Of a DNA stretch of 64,000 bases, positions 62,881-64,000 are shown one piece after another. Position numbers and translations under genes: made by a program. The stretch covers positions 558,001 to 622,000 of the forward strand of contig CP036352.1 of assembly GCA_007753915.1 (NCBI GenBank), read 5' to 3'. The notes below the pieces were generated by a model that saw only the letters and a program-made list of their open reading frames with translations, did not search any database and was not told where the DNA came from. The stretch comes from Phycisphaerae bacterium RAS2. GTDB lineage: Bacteria > Planctomycetota > Phycisphaerae > UBA1845 > UTPLA1. Every line of letters starts with the position of its first letter. Within the stretch, counting starts at the first letter, position 1.

Positions 62881-64000
62881 CTAACGACCGAGGAGCAGGT
62901 CGACCATCGGGCCGATGTCGGATTCGTCGACGTTCCCATCGTCGGTCAAATCGCCCAGCAGGATGCTGCATCCGACGTGCGTCGTGGCGTAACCCTGCGG
63001 GTCAAGCAGCGCCTGCACAAACGCGGCGATGTCCAGTCCGTTCACATTGCAGTCGCAGTTCATGTCGCCGAGATTGAGATAGGTCGGTCCCAGCGTCGCG
63101 GTCACGTAAAACGTATCCAGGCCCGCCTCGACCGTGCTTTGCGGGTTCGCATCGTTGACGGTGAACCGAACCTGCATCGTGGATGTCAGCGAGACGCCGG
63201 CGGCCATCAGGTCGTCGTGGTCGATCTGGTGATAATGCCAGTTCAGCCCGCCGTTCTGGGTGTGCAGCGCGATCTGGGTCCACGGTCCCGCCGGCCCGTT
63301 CGAACTGATTTCGACCAGCATGCGGTCCACGCCGCCGTTGGTATTGGACAGCCGCAAGTAGTATTCGTAGCTCATCGTGATCACGCCGGCAGACATGTCC
63401 ATGATCGGCGAGATCAATCGCACGGCGCCGTTGTCCACGTCCGAATCGCCCGGCGTGTTCTGCGTCAGCCAGCACTGCCCGCCAAAATCGGCGTCGAATG
63501 CCGGGTCGAACGAACTGCCCGGATCATTGATCGGCGTACCGCGCTGCCATTGGCCGGCCGTCGCGCCGAGGACGGCCGTCGTCCAGCCGCGGTCGCGCTC
63601 AAAGTTGTCAAACAGCACTGCCGTGGCCTCGCACTCGTCGGGTCGGTTGTCGCCGTTGCAGTCCCGGCTCACACCGCCGGCGATGTCGCACGCATCGGGC
63701 ACGCCGTTTCCGTTGCAGTCGAACAGGGGGCCGTCGGGCCATAGCTCCAGCCGATCGGGAACGCTGTTCGAGTTGCAATCGGTCTCGCACTCGTCGGGCG
63801 TGCCATCGCGATCGCCGTCGACACTGGCTCCGGAGGCAATGTCGCACGAGTCGATCAGTTGGTTGTTGTTGCAATCGACGCCCCATCCCGGCATGAAATC
63901 GAAACCGGTAGAAAATCGCAGCCCCGTGTCGTTTCCGGTGATGTACGATCGAATGAAATTGCCCGTGCGGGCTTCGAATTGATAAATGCGCGTCGAGTTC
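62881..64000 (-). CDS. Secreted calcium-repeat/dockerin-like protein, N-terminus outside window
   Basis: The frame is open to the window edge, so the 5' part is missing. Visible are about 373 residues. Cys-rich thrombospondin type-3-like repeats come first (DCNNNQLIDSCDIASG, DGDRDGTPDECETDC, DCNGNGVPDACDIAGG, DCNGDNRPDECEA), then a beta-rich MAM/jelly-roll-like region (FDNFERDRGWTTAV...). The C-terminus has two dockerin-like EF loops (LGDMNCDCNVNGLDIAAFVQ, LGDLTDDGNVDESDIGPMVD). Typical planctomycete extracellular protein. The upstream codons read FEARTGNFIRSYITGNDTG, suggesting a preceding beta-propeller. Confidence 0.75.
   Translation of the reverse strand, partial: NSTRIYQFEARTGNFIRSYITGNDTGLRFSTGFDFMPGWGVDCNNNQLIDSCDIASGASVDGDRDGTPDECETDCNSNSVPDRLELWPDGPLFDCNGNGVPDACDIAGGVSRDCNGDNRPDECEATAVLFDNFERDRGWTTAVLGATAGQWQRGTPINDPGSSFDPAFDADFGGQCWLTQNTPGDSDVDNGAVRLISPIMDMSAGVITMSYEYYLRLSNTNGGVDRMLVEISSNGPAGPWTQIALHTQNGGLNWHYHQIDHDDLMAAGVSLTSTMQVRFTVNDANPQSTVEAGLDTFYVTATLGPTYLNLGDMNCDCNVNGLDIAAFVQALLDPQGYATTHVGCSILLGDLTDDGNVDESDIGPMVDLLLGR

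Overview
The window looks like a high-GC chromosome segment from a member of the Planctomycetota, possibly Phycisphaerae-like. The grounds are an ECF sigma factor overlapping a zinc-finger/kinase/TPR protein, secreted proteins with dockerin-like or thrombospondin-type calcium repeats, a PEP-CTERM protein, membrane proteins ending in a CxxCGYxLTGL...RCPECG ribbon, and multiheme cytochromes with cytochrome b. This assignment is from gene content only; there is no rRNA. No CRISPR array, prophage or recognisable transposase is present.

Layout. 1-5335: a secreted cupredoxin/dockerin protein, then a sigma factor and its membrane kinase. 5700-11330: a globin-coupled histidine kinase with an NtrC-type regulator facing a CBS / Cys-rich / hemerythrin operon, then a PEP-CTERM gene. 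The spacer holds two back-to-back sigma-54 (GG-N10-GC) promoters, so this reads as one gas or redox sensing circuit. 11490-17316: a MauE-like, rhodanese and DUF1573 group, tRNA-Leu(UAG), a PQQ-repeat protein and a small ribbon protein. 17500-37926: mostly housekeeping (OPA-type transporter, ABC-F, DivIC/FtsB-like, enolase, FlgI-like lipoprotein, serine acetyltransferase, purA, uppS, tyrS, truB), plus a GT39-like/TPR protein and a B12-type radical SAM enzyme. 38000-48135: a respiratory block with an octaheme cytochrome b protein, three other multiheme cytochromes, EtfA without EtfB, and a membrane Fe-S oxidoreductase. 48200-50590: a PadR/HAAS-type regulator pair bounded by a 51-bp direct repeat copied from the end of the Fe-S gene. 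50647-52912: panB and an acyl-CoA dehydrogenase-like gene. 53037-61760: the ATP synthase operon from two AtpI/AtpZ-like genes through atpB-E-F-H-A-G-D to a perfect palindromic terminator. 61925-64000: a secreted GATase-like protein and a truncated secreted calcium-repeat protein.

Two things stand out. First, the divergent sigma-54 circuit built on a globin sensor kinase, with a further exact sigma-54 site before a multiheme cytochrome gene. Second, two unrelated-looking four-helix-bundle (S23/bAvd-like) genes are lodged in the atp operon on either side of atpG. Each is bracketed by inverted arrays of degenerate 7-bp repeats, and an empty version of the first cassette's arms sits at 25040-25134. 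These look like small mobile or domesticated cassettes that use heptamer arrays as termini. The operon also ends without atpC.
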